Positions 16,773 through 26,453 are shown, numbered from the stretch's first letter. The stretch: DNA of 47,598 nt from Bacteroidota bacterium (GCA_018267155.1 JAFDZE010000003.1:1-47598), one strand, 5' to 3'. Notes: generated by a model not told the origin, from the sequence alone. Numbers and translations: made by a program.

Positions 16773-19733
16773 ATGAAGTTGCTCCGTATTCCGCTCCTGC
16801 TCACCTCCATGTGTTGCGCTGCGATGCTGCATGCCCAACACCTGATCCCGCAACGTATTTCCGCCCTTCGCACCGCGGGCACCGCGTTCGCGCCTGTGTC
16901 CCTGCTGTCGCGCGAAGCCGCCAACCCGCAGAACACCGCATTGTGGCGAGGCGCCTGCCGTACCGCCGATGTCCTGCGGTACAATGCCGAAGCCGCCAGC
17001 GCCCTGATCGCCGCGCCTCCCATGTTCATCAGCATCGCCATCCCCACTTCCGGCGGGACCCTCCATCTGGATCTGGAGCGCGCACAAGTGTTGGCCGATG
17101 GTTTCACCGTGCGCCGTGCGAGCGACGGATGCACCGTGGAGGCCCCGGCCGCTGTGCATTATCGGGGCATGGTCCAAGGCGACCCTTCGTCCGTGGTAGC
17201 CATCAGTGTCTTTCCCGACCACCTGATGGGCCTGATCGCCGACGGTTCAGGTGAGCGCATCATCGGTCCGTTCGAACAGGGACCGCGCGGCCTGCTTGTG
17301 CTCTACCACGAACGCGATCTGCTGGGCGACCTCAACTTCGCCTGTGCCACCCGCGAAGGGGAGGCCCGCCGCCCGGACACACGGCCCGACCTTTCGGAGG
17401 GGGAGCGTTCCACACGTTGCGTGCGTATGTACTGGGAAGCGGCCTACGACATCTTCCAGAACAAGGGGAGCGTGGCGGCCACCGTCACATACATCACCGG
17501 GCTTTTCAACCAGAGCGCCACCCTCTTCGCCAACGACGGCGTGCAGGTGAGCCTCTTGGAGACCTTCGTGTGGGACGTGGCCAGCCCGTACAACGCCACC
17601 AGCAGCGGTGGACGCTTGAGCCAGTTCGGCACCGAGCGCACCAGCTTCAACGGCGACCTGGCCCACTTGCTGGATTATGCCAACTACGGCGGCGTGGCGT
17701 GGTTGTCCTCGCTGTGCTCCAGCACAAGTTCGCGCATGGCGTACAGCGGCATCGACGCCAGCTTCAACAACGTGCCCACCTACAGTTGGAGCACCATGGT
17801 GGTGACGCACGAGGCGGGTCACAACATGGGCAGCAACCATACTCATGCTTGCGTATGGAATGGGAACGGCACGGCCATTGACGGGTGCGGTCCTCAGGCC
17901 GGTTACACGGAGGGGTCTTGCCCACAGGCCCCGCTGCCTCCGGGAGGGGGAACCATCATGAGCTATTGCCACCTGATCGGCGGAACGGGGATCAATTTGA
18001 GCTTCGGTTTCGGTCCCCAGCCGGCCGCGGTCATCGTGGACGAGGTGAACGGCTCGGGATGCTTGCTGGTCTGCGGCTCAACGTGCGATGCGCCCGGTCT
18101 GCGCTACGTGAACCCGCTCGGCCCTGTGACCGCCACGCTCCACTGGGCCAATACCGGTGCGGTGAGCTATACCCTGCGCTGGAAAGCCCAATCGAGTGGA
18201 ACTTGGAACACGGTTGCCGGGCTGACGGTGACCAACCATTCGCTGAGCGGATTGACCCAAAGCACCGCATACGAGTTCCAAGTGATGGCCGTGTGCGCGT
18301 CCGGACAGTCGGCCTACTCGTCCAGTACCGCCTTCACCACACCCGCTCCCTGCCCCGATACGCTTGAACCCAACAACACGCAGGCTACCGCCGCGGCGAT
18401 CACCCTGCCCACCAACATCAGCGCGCTCATCGCCACCGCAAGCGACCAGGACCACTACGGCTTCACCCTCGCAGCGGCCAGCATGGTGTACCTCAACCTG
18501 GGTGGCCTGCCGGCCGACTACGACCTCTACCTGCTCAACAGCGGTGGGAGCACGGTGGCCAGTTCGGCGAATGCGGGCACCACCAATGAGTACATCAGTT
18601 TCAGCGCTTCGGCGGGCAGCTACACCATCCGCGTGTCGGGTTGGAATGGAGCGTTCGATGGTCTGCAATGCTACTCGCTCTTCGCGAACGCGTACGCCAG
18701 CAATGGATGCCAGTCGCCCACGTGGGTGGAGTCGTCGAACATCACGTACGATGGCGCCACGCTCTCCTGGGCCGTGCCGGGTGGCGTTTCAAGCTTCGAC
18801 CTGCGCTGGAAACCCTCAGCCGGTCAGACATGGACCACGGTCACGGGTATCTCCACGAACAGCTATCTCCTCACCGGCCTCGCCCCGGAAACGAGTTACG
18901 ATGTGCAAGTGCGCTCCGTATGCCAAGGGTCGGAACCCGGCAACTGGTCGGAGCCACACACCTTCACCACAACCACCGCACCATGCGAAGTGGCCCCGCC
19001 CATCCTCGTTTCCGTAAAACTTTTCCTGGAAGGTCCGTTCAACACCGGAACGGGGCTGATGAGCGATGCGCTGCGCAACTCGGGCCTGCTGCCCTTGTCG
19101 GAGCCGTACACCGCGCTGGGACTGCCGGTTACCGGGCCGTTCACGTCCACCACGAACGCGGTGTTCTCCGTTACGGGCAACAATGCCATTACCGACTGGG
19201 TGCTGGTGGAACTGCGCGATGCCGCGACCGGAGCCACCGTGATCGAGCGCAAAGCCGCACTGGTGCAGCGCGATGGCGATGTGGTCGCGCTCAATGGCGA
19301 AAGTCCGCTGGGCTTCTGCACGACGGCCGGAACCTATCGGGTGGCCGTCCGGCACCGCAACCATTTGGGCGTGATGACGGGCCAGGGTATCGTTCTGGGC
19401 AACACACCCACGGGTATCGACCTCACTTCCGCGGCCACGGGGACATACGGCACCAACGCGCGCAAGGCGAGCGGATCCGTACGCCTGCTCTGGGCGGGAA
19501 ACAGTACCGGTGATGTGCAGGTGAAATACACCGGGCCCAGCAACGATCGTGACCCCATCCTGCTGGCCGTGGGCAGCACCACGCCCAACGCCAGTGTGAG
19601 CGGCTATCTGCGCACCGATGTGAACATGGATGGTGTGGCCAAGTACACCGGCAGCGGCAACGACCGCGACCCCATCCTCTTGAATGTGGGCAACACCACA
19701 CCCAACGCCACCCGGCAGGAGCAGCTTCCTTGA
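16773..19733 (+). CDS. Secreted reprolysin-like zinc metalloprotease with Fn3 and PPC domains
   Basis: 986 residues. The ATG at 16773 gives a signal peptide (about 1-22, ending MLHAQ). A propeptide-like region (about 25-200) precedes an M12-type metallopeptidase domain with HEAGHNMGSNHTH at 346-358 (extended zinc motif HExxHxxGxxH) and a Met-turn-like IMSYCH about 45 residues later. After it come a fibronectin III domain, a bacterial pre-peptidase C-terminal domain (TLEPNNTQATAAAI... YDLYLLNSGG), a second Fn3 domain and a C-terminal module with two copies of a KYTG-NDRDPILL repeat ending EQLP. It should act outside the cell. The C-terminus is not the usual type A T9SS tail, though it may serve as an alternative sorting module. 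TACTTTTG lies upstream. Confidence 0.88.
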   Translation: MKLLRIPLLLTSMCCAAMLHAQHLIPQRISALRTAGTAFAPVSLLSREAANPQNTALWRGACRTADVLRYNAEAASALIAAPPMFISIAIPTSGGTLHLDLERAQVLADGFTVRRASDGCTVEAPAAVHYRGMVQGDPSSVVAISVFPDHLMGLIADGSGERIIGPFEQGPRGLLVLYHERDLLGDLNFACATREGEARRPDTRPDLSEGERSTRCVRMYWEAAYDIFQNKGSVAATVTYITGLFNQSATLFANDGVQVSLLETFVWDVASPYNATSSGGRLSQFGTERTSFNGDLAHLLDYANYGGVAWLSSLCSSTSSRMAYSGIDASFNNVPTYSWSTMVVTHEAGHNMGSNHTHACVWNGNGTAIDGCGPQAGYTEGSCPQAPLPPGGGTIMSYCHLIGGTGINLSFGFGPQPAAVIVDEVNGSGCLLVCGSTCDAPGLRYVNPLGPVTATLHWANTGAVSYTLRWKAQSSGTWNTVAGLTVTNHSLSGLTQSTAYEFQVMAVCASGQSAYSSSTAFTTPAPCPDTLEPNNTQATAAAITLPTNISALIATASDQDHYGFTLAAASMVYLNLGGLPADYDLYLLNSGGSTVASSANAGTTNEYISFSASAGSYTIRVSGWNGAFDGLQCYSLFANAYASNGCQSPTWVESSNITYDGATLSWAVPGGVSSFDLRWKPSAGQTWTTVTGISTNSYLLTGLAPETSYDVQVRSVCQGSEPGNWSEPHTFTTTTAPCEVAPPILVSVKLFLEGPFNTGTGLMSDALRNSGLLPLSEPYTALGLPVTGPFTSTTNAVFSVTGNNAITDWVLVELRDAATGATVIERKAALVQRDGDVVALNGESPLGFCTTAGTYRVAVRHRNHLGVMTGQGIVLGNTPTGIDLTSAATGTYGTNARKASGSVRLLWAGNSTGDVQVKYTGPSNDRDPILLAVGSTTPNASVSGYLRTDVNMDGVAKYTGSGNDRDPILLNVGNTTPNATRQEQLP
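19521..19709 (+). repeat. Tandem 24-residue repeat at the metalloprotease C-terminus
   Basis: Two copies, 19521-19592 and 19638-19709, 19 of 24 residues identical by eye (KYTG..NDRDPILL.VG.TTPNA), separated by 15 residues. The spacer plus second copy reads DVNMDGVAKYTG, which resembles a dockerin-like calcium loop. Confidence 0.75.
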
Positions 19734-19792
19734 AGCGACGAACAGTTCAGGAGTTCACGATCGTTGAGTGACGGCCGTGCATCTTTGCGGCG

Positions 19793-19858
19793 ATGAAACA
19801 CACGTCTTTCGCCATCCTTCCGATCGCCCTCGCCGTGGCCTGTGGCGCACCGGAGTAA
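19793..19858 (+). pseudogene. Lipoprotein signal of the M3 peptidase, cut off by an in-frame TAA
   Basis: ATG at 19793 starts a perfect lipoprotein signal (MKHTSFAILPIALAVACGAPE, lipobox AVAC at Cys17) and then meets TAA at 19856-19858. The same frame continues without a break (KAEHTVDTATANPL) into the M3 peptidase. One base change (GAA to TAA) would explain it. CATCTTTG, one mismatch from the -7 consensus, lies at 19780-19787, 5 bases before the ATG. Confidence 0.75.
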
Positions 19859-19873
19859 AAAGCCGAACACACC

Positions 19874-21922
19874 GTGGACACCGCCACCGCAAACCCTCTT
19901 GCCGCCAAGAGCACCCTCGTGTTCCAAGCGCCCCTGTTCAACCTGATCAAGGACTCCGACTACGAGCCCGCCATTGAAGCGGGAATGAAGAAGCAACTGG
20001 AGGAGGTCCGCGTCATTGTCGAGAACAAGGAGGCACCGAGCTTCGAGAACACCATCGTGGCGATGGAGAAGAGCGGGCAGGATCTGACCCGTGCGGCGAA
20101 GATCTTCTTCGGCCTCACCGGCAGCGCCACCAACGATACCCTCCAGGCCGTGAAGGCCCGCCTGGCCCCGAAACTCACAGCCCACGGCGATGCCATCACC
20201 ATGAACGACGCGCTCTTCCAGCGGGTGAAAGCCGTGCATGATGGCCTTGCCACCGACAGCATGGATCCAGTGCGGACCCGCTTGGTCGAGCGCTATTTCA
20301 CCCGCTTCAAACGCGCCGGAGCCCTGCTCGATGCGAAAGGGAAGGAGGAACTGATGAAGCTGAACGAGGAGGAGGCCAATTTGAACACCAGATTCCAAGA
20401 TAATATCCTCAAGGCGCGGTCGGCGGCCGCTGTGCTGGTGGACAAGAAGGAGGACCTCGACGGCCTGGACGAGGAAGCCATTGCCGCGGCCGCTGAGTCC
20501 GCCAGATCGAAAGGGCATGAGGGCAAGTGGCTCATCGAGATCGTGAATACCACCACACAACCGGTATTGTCTTCCCTGAAGAACCGGGCCCTGCGGGAAC
20601 GCATCTTCAAAGCCAGCATCGCGCGCAACAGCGGGGGAGAGGCCGACAACAGTGCCATCGTGACCCGGCTGGCACAGCTCCGCGCACGCAAGGCCCAGCT
20701 GTTGGGCTTCCCGAACTGGGCCGCTTACGTGATGGACGACCAGATGGCCCGGACACCCGAGTCGGCACTCAAGCTCTTGGCCGGCCTGGCGCCCGCCGCC
20801 GCACGCAACGCCAAGGCAGAGGCCGACAAATTGCAGGCACTCATCGACAAGCAGAAGGGCGGTTTCCAACTGGAGCCGTGGGACTGGGACTTCTACAGCG
20901 AACAGGTGCGCAAGACCGAGCACGACCTGGACGAGGCCGCCATCAGGCCCTACCTGGAGTTCGATAGCGTGCTGGTGAACGGCGTGTTCTTTGCGGCTGA
21001 AAAGCTCTACGGCGTCACCTTCAAGGAACGCCACGATCTGCCCGTTTACCATCCCGATGTGCGCGTGTTCGACATCATCGACACCGGTGGCAAGGCCATT
21101 GGCCTGTTCTACGGGGACTACTACGCCCGCGACAACAAGCAGGGCGGGGCCTGGATGGACAGCTTTCTGGACCAATGCGGCCTGCTGGGCCAGCAACCCG
21201 TGATCACCCAGAATTGCAACTATGTGAAACCCGCCGAGGGAAAGCCCCTGCTGCTGAGCTTCGATGACGTGACCACGCTCTTCCACGAGTTCGGCCACGC
21301 GTTGCACGGCATGCTCAGCCGCCAGGAGTACCCGCTGTTCGCCGGCACGGCCACCGCTACCGATTTTGTGGAATTCCCCAGCCAGATCAACGAGGCCCTG
21401 GCCACCGATCCCGCCGTGCTGGCCCATTACGCCCGCCACTACAAGACCCGCGAGCCCATGCCTGCCGTGCTCCTCGAAAAAATGAAGGGTGCGCGCAAGT
21501 TCAATCAGGGCTATCTCACCAGCGAATACCTGGCCGCGGCCTTGCTCGATATCGAATGGCACAGCCTGGGAGCCGATGCTCCGCTGGTGACCGATGTGGC
21601 CGCCTTCGAACGTGCGGCCCTGGAGAAGTACGGTCTGTTCAACGCCCACGTGCCGCCACGCTACAAGACCAACTATTTCAGCCACATCTGGGGCGGTGGT
21701 TACGCGGCCAACTACTATGCCTACATGTGGAGCGAGGTGCTCGATGCGGACGGCGTGGCCTGGTTCCACGAGCATGGTGGATTCAACCGTCCCAACGGCA
21801 TGCACTTCCGCAGCGCCGTGCTCAGCCAGGGTGGCAGCAAGGATGCCGGCCAGTTGTACCGCGACTTCACCGGCCGGGATGCCCGTTTGGAGCCGCTGCT
21901 GGAGCGCAGGGGGCTGAACTGA
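19874..21922 (+). CDS. M3 family oligopeptidase / dipeptidyl carboxypeptidase (N-terminus interrupted)
   Basis: Zinc peptidase that trims oligopeptides. The open frame from GTG 19874 gives 682 residues, about the normal family length. The active site HEFGHALHG is at 471-479 (HExxH), with the downstream zinc-ligand region ATDFVEFPSQINE, and the C-terminal YAYMWSEVLDAD and FRSAVLSQGGSKDA conserved in Dcp/OpdA-type enzymes. In the same frame, 27 codons upstream, a complete lipoprotein signal is separated by TAA at 19856. The intact ancestor was therefore a periplasm-facing lipoprotein. As read here, the catalytic domain could only be made from GTG 19874 or ATG 19985, and would then stay in the cytosol. 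Either the gene is a very recent pseudogene, or the stop is a sequence error. Confidence 0.85.
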   Translation: MDTATANPLAAKSTLVFQAPLFNLIKDSDYEPAIEAGMKKQLEEVRVIVENKEAPSFENTIVAMEKSGQDLTRAAKIFFGLTGSATNDTLQAVKARLAPKLTAHGDAITMNDALFQRVKAVHDGLATDSMDPVRTRLVERYFTRFKRAGALLDAKGKEELMKLNEEEANLNTRFQDNILKARSAAAVLVDKKEDLDGLDEEAIAAAAESARSKGHEGKWLIEIVNTTTQPVLSSLKNRALRERIFKASIARNSGGEADNSAIVTRLAQLRARKAQLLGFPNWAAYVMDDQMARTPESALKLLAGLAPAAARNAKAEADKLQALIDKQKGGFQLEPWDWDFYSEQVRKTEHDLDEAAIRPYLEFDSVLVNGVFFAAEKLYGVTFKERHDLPVYHPDVRVFDIIDTGGKAIGLFYGDYYARDNKQGGAWMDSFLDQCGLLGQQPVITQNCNYVKPAEGKPLLLSFDDVTTLFHEFGHALHGMLSRQEYPLFAGTATATDFVEFPSQINEALATDPAVLAHYARHYKTREPMPAVLLEKMKGARKFNQGYLTSEYLAAALLDIEWHSLGADAPLVTDVAAFERAALEKYGLFNAHVPPRYKTNYFSHIWGGGYAANYYAYMWSEVLDADGVAWFHEHGGFNRPNGMHFRSAVLSQGGSKDAGQLYRDFTGRDARLEPLLERRGLN

Positions 21923-21975
21923 GGCGATCTGACCGGTCCATTTCCCTTGCTGATGTCCTGAACCTCGGCTCTTCC

Positions 21976-21983
21976 TAACATTG
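21976..21983 (+). promoter_or_regulatory. Possible -7 element of the LVIVD gene (TAACATTG)
   Basis: One mismatch from TAnnTTTG, 36 bases before the ATG at 22020, in the 97-base gap after the M3 peptidase stop. Confidence 0.3.
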
Positions 21984-22019
21984 CCCCTCGTCCTGGCCCG
22001 ATCGCCGGACGATGAACCC

Positions 22020-24416
22020 ATGCCGAACCTCTACCCACTGCGCACGCTCATTCTCGCGATCGCCGCCATCGGCGCCCTGCACGCCCAAGCCCAGCTGAAC
22101 ATCACCCAAACGGGCCACCTCAGCTACCAGGACCTGCGCAGCAGCGACCTCAGCAACCTGTGGGGCTACGTGGACGAGGAGGGCAACGAGTACGCGCTGG
22201 TGGGCGTGAACGGCATCGAGGGCCAGAACAACACCGGCGGCTTCTCCGTGGTGAACGTCAACGATCCGGCCAACCCCGTGGAGATCTTCTTCACCCCGGG
22301 CCCCAACAGCATCTGGCGCGAGATCAAGACCTGGGGCGACCACGCCTACATCACCACCGAGGCCGAGGCCGGGCTCACCATCGTGGACCTCTCGCCGCTA
22401 CCGCAAAGCACGGATCTCCCGGTCACACTGTACCAGGCTCCCGATTGGATCACCTCCCACTCGCTCTTCATCGACGAGCATGGCAAACTCTTCCTCAACG
22501 GCTCGAACCGCGGCAACGGTGGCTGCATCATCTACGACCTCACCCAGGATCCGGAAGCACCCGTGGAGGTGGGCGAATACGACCAGTGGTACGTGCATGA
22601 TTGCTACGCCAGGGGCGACACGCTGTACGCGGCCCACATCTACGACGGTTTCTTCAGCATCGTGGACGTGAGCGACCCCTCGGATCCCCAGTTGCTCGGA
22701 ACCATGAACACGCCGAGCCTGTTCACGCACAATTGCTGGCTCGACGATAGCGGCCAATATCTCTTCACTACCGACGAGAAACCCAACAGCTTCCTCGCTT
22801 CCTACGATGTGAGCGACCCGACCGACGTGCAGTACCTGGACAAGCTGCAGACCGATCCGGGCAGCAATGCCATCATCCACAATACCTACTGGTTGAACGG
22901 GTACGTGGTGCAGAGCTACTACACCGAGGGCGTGTCCATCTACGATGTGCATGACCCCACCAACATCGTGGAAGTGGGCCGCTTCGATACCTCGCCGCTC
23001 ACCGGCGATGGTTTCGATGGGGCTTGGGGCGTGTACCCCTTCCTGCCCAGCGGTCGCCTGTTGGTGAGCGATATCCAGGAGGGTCTTTTTATCCTTGAAC
23101 CAACGTATGTGCAGGCTTGCCTGCTGCAAGGTCTCATCTCCGATGCCAACACCAGCGCACCCGTGAACGGTGCCACGGTGACCCTTGATGGCACCACGGC
23201 TTCGGACCTGACCGATGGCTTCGATGGCCAGTACGCCACCGGTTGGGCCACGGCCGGCACCTACAGCGTCACTGTTTCGGCCCCGGGCTATGTGGGCCAG
23301 ACCGTGCCGGGCGTGGTGCTCACCAACGGCTCGGTGACCACGCAGGATGTGGAACTCGTTCCGCTCACGCCCTTCAATGTGGCCGGCACCGTCATCGAAG
23401 CGGGTACCGGCACTCCGGTAGCAGCCGCCACCGTGGTGCTCTCCAACGAGACCTACCAGTTCAGTGCCACCACCGATGCCAACGGACAGTTCAGCATCCC
23501 CAACGCCTTCGCCGGCGACTACCAGGGTCTTGCGGGCCATTGGGGTCACCACACCGTTTGCATCGACCTGCCGGGACTTGCGGATGGAACGCCCGCCCTT
23601 ATCATCGAACTGCCGACCGGCTATGCCGATGATTTCGCGCTCGATCTGGGCTGGACGTCCACCAGCGAGGCCTCCAGCGGTGACTGGGTGCGCGAAGTGC
23701 CTGTTGGAACGAACTTCGGTCAGCAGGCCGTTGCGCCCGGGGAAGATGCGGCCAACGATTGCGGCGAGCTGGCCTACGTTACCGGCAATGGTGGAGGTGA
23801 GGCCGGTGACGACGATGTGGACCAAGGCACTGTGGAACTCGCTTCGCCCGCGTTCGACGCCACGCTGACCACCGACCCTTGGATCCGCTACTACCGCTGG
23901 TGGTACACCGGTGGCGGCAACAGCGACAGCAACGATGAACTCGTGATCAAGCTGGACAACGGTGGGGATCTTTTCACCGTGGAAACACTTGACCTCGACG
24001 CGCCCGACCAGGCCGCTTGGGTGATGCACCAGTTCCGTATCGCCGACCTCACCACCCCCACGGCGAACATGCGCTTGATCGTCTCCACGGGGGATGATGA
24101 CCCCGGCCATCTGGTGGAAGCCGGCCTAGACCGCTTCGAGGTGCTGCCGGAATCGCCTTTCTTGACGGTGCCCGAAACTGCGCCGCAGGACATGTTGCTG
24201 TTCCCTGACCCGAGCGATGGCGCGTGTACGTTGCTGGCGCCGGGGATCAGTGGCCGGGTCCGCGTGCTGGATGCGCGAGGCCGCCAAGTACTGGCCCCGG
24301 TGCGCTTCAACGGTGGATCCCTTGCCTTGCGGATCGATGCCGGTGCCGGGCTCTACCTGGTACGCATCGACCAGGACAATGGTGCGGTGCGCACGCTGCG
24401 CATGGTCGTGCGCTGA
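22020..24416 (+). CDS. Choice-of-anchor B / LVIVD-repeat T9SS-sorted protein
   Basis: 798 residues. The ATG at 22020 yields a signal peptide (about 1-24, ending LHAQAQ); an upstream in-frame ATG at 21981 would displace it. Residues 25-365 are LVIVD-type propeller repeats (FSVVNVNDPANPVEIFF, LTIVDLSPLPQ, FSIVDVSDPSDPQLLG, YDVSDPTDVQYLD, VSIYDVHDPTNIVEVGRF) that match the choice-of-anchor B family. Two carboxypeptidase-regulatory-like domains follow (about 370-455 and 456-525), then a jelly-roll-like domain (about 540-715) and a T9SS type A tail (LLFPDPSDGACTLLAPG to VRTLRMVVR). It is an exported, probably surface-bound protein of unknown ligand. It converges with the TPR gene, 8 bases away. 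Confidence 0.85.
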   Translation: MPNLYPLRTLILAIAAIGALHAQAQLNITQTGHLSYQDLRSSDLSNLWGYVDEEGNEYALVGVNGIEGQNNTGGFSVVNVNDPANPVEIFFTPGPNSIWREIKTWGDHAYITTEAEAGLTIVDLSPLPQSTDLPVTLYQAPDWITSHSLFIDEHGKLFLNGSNRGNGGCIIYDLTQDPEAPVEVGEYDQWYVHDCYARGDTLYAAHIYDGFFSIVDVSDPSDPQLLGTMNTPSLFTHNCWLDDSGQYLFTTDEKPNSFLASYDVSDPTDVQYLDKLQTDPGSNAIIHNTYWLNGYVVQSYYTEGVSIYDVHDPTNIVEVGRFDTSPLTGDGFDGAWGVYPFLPSGRLLVSDIQEGLFILEPTYVQACLLQGLISDANTSAPVNGATVTLDGTTASDLTDGFDGQYATGWATAGTYSVTVSAPGYVGQTVPGVVLTNGSVTTQDVELVPLTPFNVAGTVIEAGTGTPVAAATVVLSNETYQFSATTDANGQFSIPNAFAGDYQGLAGHWGHHTVCIDLPGLADGTPALIIELPTGYADDFALDLGWTSTSEASSGDWVREVPVGTNFGQQAVAPGEDAANDCGELAYVTGNGGGEAGDDDVDQGTVELASPAFDATLTTDPWIRYYRWWYTGGGNSDSNDELVIKLDNGGDLFTVETLDLDAPDQAAWVMHQFRIADLTTPTANMRLIVSTGDDDPGHLVEAGLDRFEVLPESPFLTVPETAPQDMLLFPDPSDGACTLLAPGISGRVRVLDARGRQVLAPVRFNGGSLALRIDAGAGLYLVRIDQDNGAVRTLRMVVR

Positions 24417-24424
24417 GATCCAGC

Positions 24425-25417
24425 TCACCGCTTGGGCTCCAGGCCCGCGCAATGCTTCGCGATCAGCTGGGGAACATCGGCCACGCCGCCGATCACACGG
24501 GCCAGGTGCAGATCCTCGCAGGCCTTGTCGCGCTGTCCCATACCGATACGCAGCAGTGCCCGCGTGCGCAGGGCGAACGCGTTCGCCGGGTAGGATCGCA
24601 AGCTGCGTTGCACGTCGCTCAGGGCTTCTTCTTTGCGCCCAAGTTCCATCAACGACCAGGCACGGTTGCTCAATGCTGTTGGTTCGTCCTTGTCCATGGC
24701 CAAGGCTTTCGCGTAGATCGCGAGTGCTTCCTGGTGCCGACCAAGCGAGGCGAGTTCGAAACCCCGGTTGGTCCAGTTGCCGATGTCGCCCGGTTCTACC
24801 ACGCACAATTTCTCCAGTACCGCAAGACTGGCCGCATGATCCGACGTCCCATCGAGCAATCGGGCGAGGGTTTTCAAGGCGGCCAGATCATCGGTACGGT
24901 CGCCGAGCCCGGCTTTCAGGTCGGCGATGGCCTCGCTCGCACGCTTGAGTTCCGCCCTGGATTCACCCCTTAAGATCAGTAATTTATCTCGCCAGCGTCC
25001 CCTGGCCCCGTTGTTCAGCGCCCGAGTGGTCAGGCGATCGGCCAGACGGAAGTCGTCGCTCCGGAACGCGTACAGGGCCCGTTGGTGATTGGCCTCAGCG
25101 TGGGTGCTGTCCAGTTTGAGGGCCTGCTCCGCATCCAGGAGCACACGGTCCATCCGGTCCAGCATGATCCACGCACGGGCCCGGGCCGCATAGTTGGTGG
25201 CCGTGGGGTCCAACTCAAGGGCCTCGTTGAATTTCAGCAAGGCTTTCTGCGGCTTGTTGTGGCGGAGCAGGCTGTCCCCTTCATCCACCAACCAGGCCGC
25301 CGCCGGACCGAATGGCGAAGCGATCTGCGCGTGCGCCACCACCATGGGAACGAACAGGAGGGTAACGATCAGCGTGGTACGCACAGCGTCAAATGTAACC
25401 GTAGCGATACGTTCCAA
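24425..25417 (-). CDS. Secreted TPR-repeat protein
   Basis: 330 residues with a hydrophobic N-terminal segment (TTLIVTLLFVPMVVAHAQ) that reads as a signal peptide. The ATG at 25417 leaves a 12-residue leader before it; GTG at 25384 would remove that leader. Most of the mature protein is tetratricopeptide repeats (for example NKPQKALLKFNEALELDP, GRHQEALAIYAKALAMDK, GRKEEALSDVQRSLRSYP), ending with a Sel1-like stretch containing two cysteines. TPRs mediate protein contacts; the partner is unknown. It starts 13 bases after the tsaD stop in the same direction and has no promoter-like box, so it is probably cotranscribed with tsaD. Confidence 0.8.
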   Translation of the reverse strand: MERIATVTFDAVRTTLIVTLLFVPMVVAHAQIASPFGPAAAWLVDEGDSLLRHNKPQKALLKFNEALELDPTATNYAARARAWIMLDRMDRVLLDAEQALKLDSTHAEANHQRALYAFRSDDFRLADRLTTRALNNGARGRWRDKLLILRGESRAELKRASEAIADLKAGLGDRTDDLAALKTLARLLDGTSDHAASLAVLEKLCVVEPGDIGNWTNRGFELASLGRHQEALAIYAKALAMDKDEPTALSNRAWSLMELGRKEEALSDVQRSLRSYPANAFALRTRALLRIGMGQRDKACEDLHLARVIGGVADVPQLIAKHCAGLEPKR

Positions 25418-25430
25418 AAGGCCTCAGCGA

Positions 25431-26453
25431 TCAGGATGTCCGCGTCACGGGCACCGTATCCAGCGGAGCGTGATGCCCTGCCAGGTACAGGTAGTGACCG
25501 GCCATGGCGATCATGGCCGCATTGTCGGTGCAATAGGCGAGTGGCGGTACGAACACCTGCCAACCCTCCTTCGTCCCCAGTTCTTGAAGCCGCATGCGCA
25601 ACCCGCTGTTGGCCGCCACGCCTCCGGCGATACCGATGCGCTCCAGTCCGTGCGCGCGCATGGCCCGGCGCGCTTTTGCCAGCAGGTGATCGATGATGGC
25701 CCGTTGGAGCGATGCGCACAGGTCATCGCGCCGTGACATGGAGAACGATGGATCGGTGGCTTCGCCCTGGCGGACGGCATACAGGAAGGATGTTTTGATA
25801 CCACTGAAGCTGAAGTCAAGTCCGGGGATAGCGGGGACGGCCAGGGCGAAGGCGTGCGGGTCGCCATGGTGCGCGTGCTTGTCCACCAACGGGCCAGCGG
25901 GGTAGGGCAGCCCCATGATCTTCCCCCCCTTATCGAAGGCCTCGCCGGCCGCATCATCCAACGTCCGCCCGATCCCTTCCATCTCCAAAGGGGAACGCAC
26001 CAGAACGAGTTGTGTGTGGCCGCCGCTCACCGTCAGGTTCAGGAAGGGGAAGGCCGGAACGGGCCGATCACGCTCGTCCTGGATCAGGTGTGCTAATACG
26101 TGCGCCTGGATGTGGTCCACCGCCATCAAAGGCTTGCCCAAGGCCTGGGCCATCGAGCGTGCGAAGCAGGTACCCACCAGCAGGGCCCCGATCAGCCCCG
26201 GCCCGCGCGTTACGGCGATACCATCGAGATCCTCCTTGCGCACGCCCGCTTGTTCAAGTGCCTCGCGCACCACGGGCACGATGTGTTCCTGGTGTGCGCG
26301 GCTGGCCAGTTCGGGTACCACACCACCCCACCGGGCATGCACCTCCTGCGAGGCCACAACGTTGCTTCGCACCACGCCTCCGGCCATCACGGCCGCGGCC
26401 GTTTCGTCGCACGAGCTTTCGATCCCGAGGATGAGGGGGGCGGAGCGGGTCAT
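25431..26453 (-). CDS. tsaD: tRNA N6-adenosine threonylcarbamoyltransferase TsaD
   Basis: Transfers the threonylcarbamoyl group to A37 of ANN-decoding tRNAs, with TsaB and TsaE. 340 residues, the usual size. Motifs: ILGIESSCDETAAAV at the N-terminus, VVPELASRAHQEHI, metal ligands in HIQAH (His114, His118), LTVSGGHTQLVLV, DDAAGEAFDKGGKIMGLPYPAGP, FSFSGIKTS, IAGGVAANSGLR and CTDNAAMIA with the last metal-binding Asp. The start at 26453 puts the IESSCDE motif at residue 11 as in relatives; ATG at 26459 adds two residues and is equally possible. The open frame continues far upstream, but that part is antisense to tamB. It is divergent from tamB, across a 54-base gap that holds an inverted repeat. 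Confidence 0.96.
   Translation of the reverse strand: MTRSAPLILGIESSCDETAAAVMAGGVVRSNVVASQEVHARWGGVVPELASRAHQEHIVPVVREALEQAGVRKEDLDGIAVTRGPGLIGALLVGTCFARSMAQALGKPLMAVDHIQAHVLAHLIQDERDRPVPAFPFLNLTVSGGHTQLVLVRSPLEMEGIGRTLDDAAGEAFDKGGKIMGLPYPAGPLVDKHAHHGDPHAFALAVPAIPGLDFSFSGIKTSFLYAVRQGEATDPSFSMSRRDDLCASLQRAIIDHLLAKARRAMRAHGLERIGIAGGVAANSGLRMRLQELGTKEGWQVFVPPLAYCTDNAAMIAMAGHYLYLAGHHAPLDTVPVTRTS

Noticed and set aside
19604-22021. Open frame of 805 codons on the minus strand opposite the M3 peptidase
   Set aside because: The opposite strand encodes an intact HEFGH metallopeptidase; the antisense frame is a by-product of high GC and has no recognisable domain.
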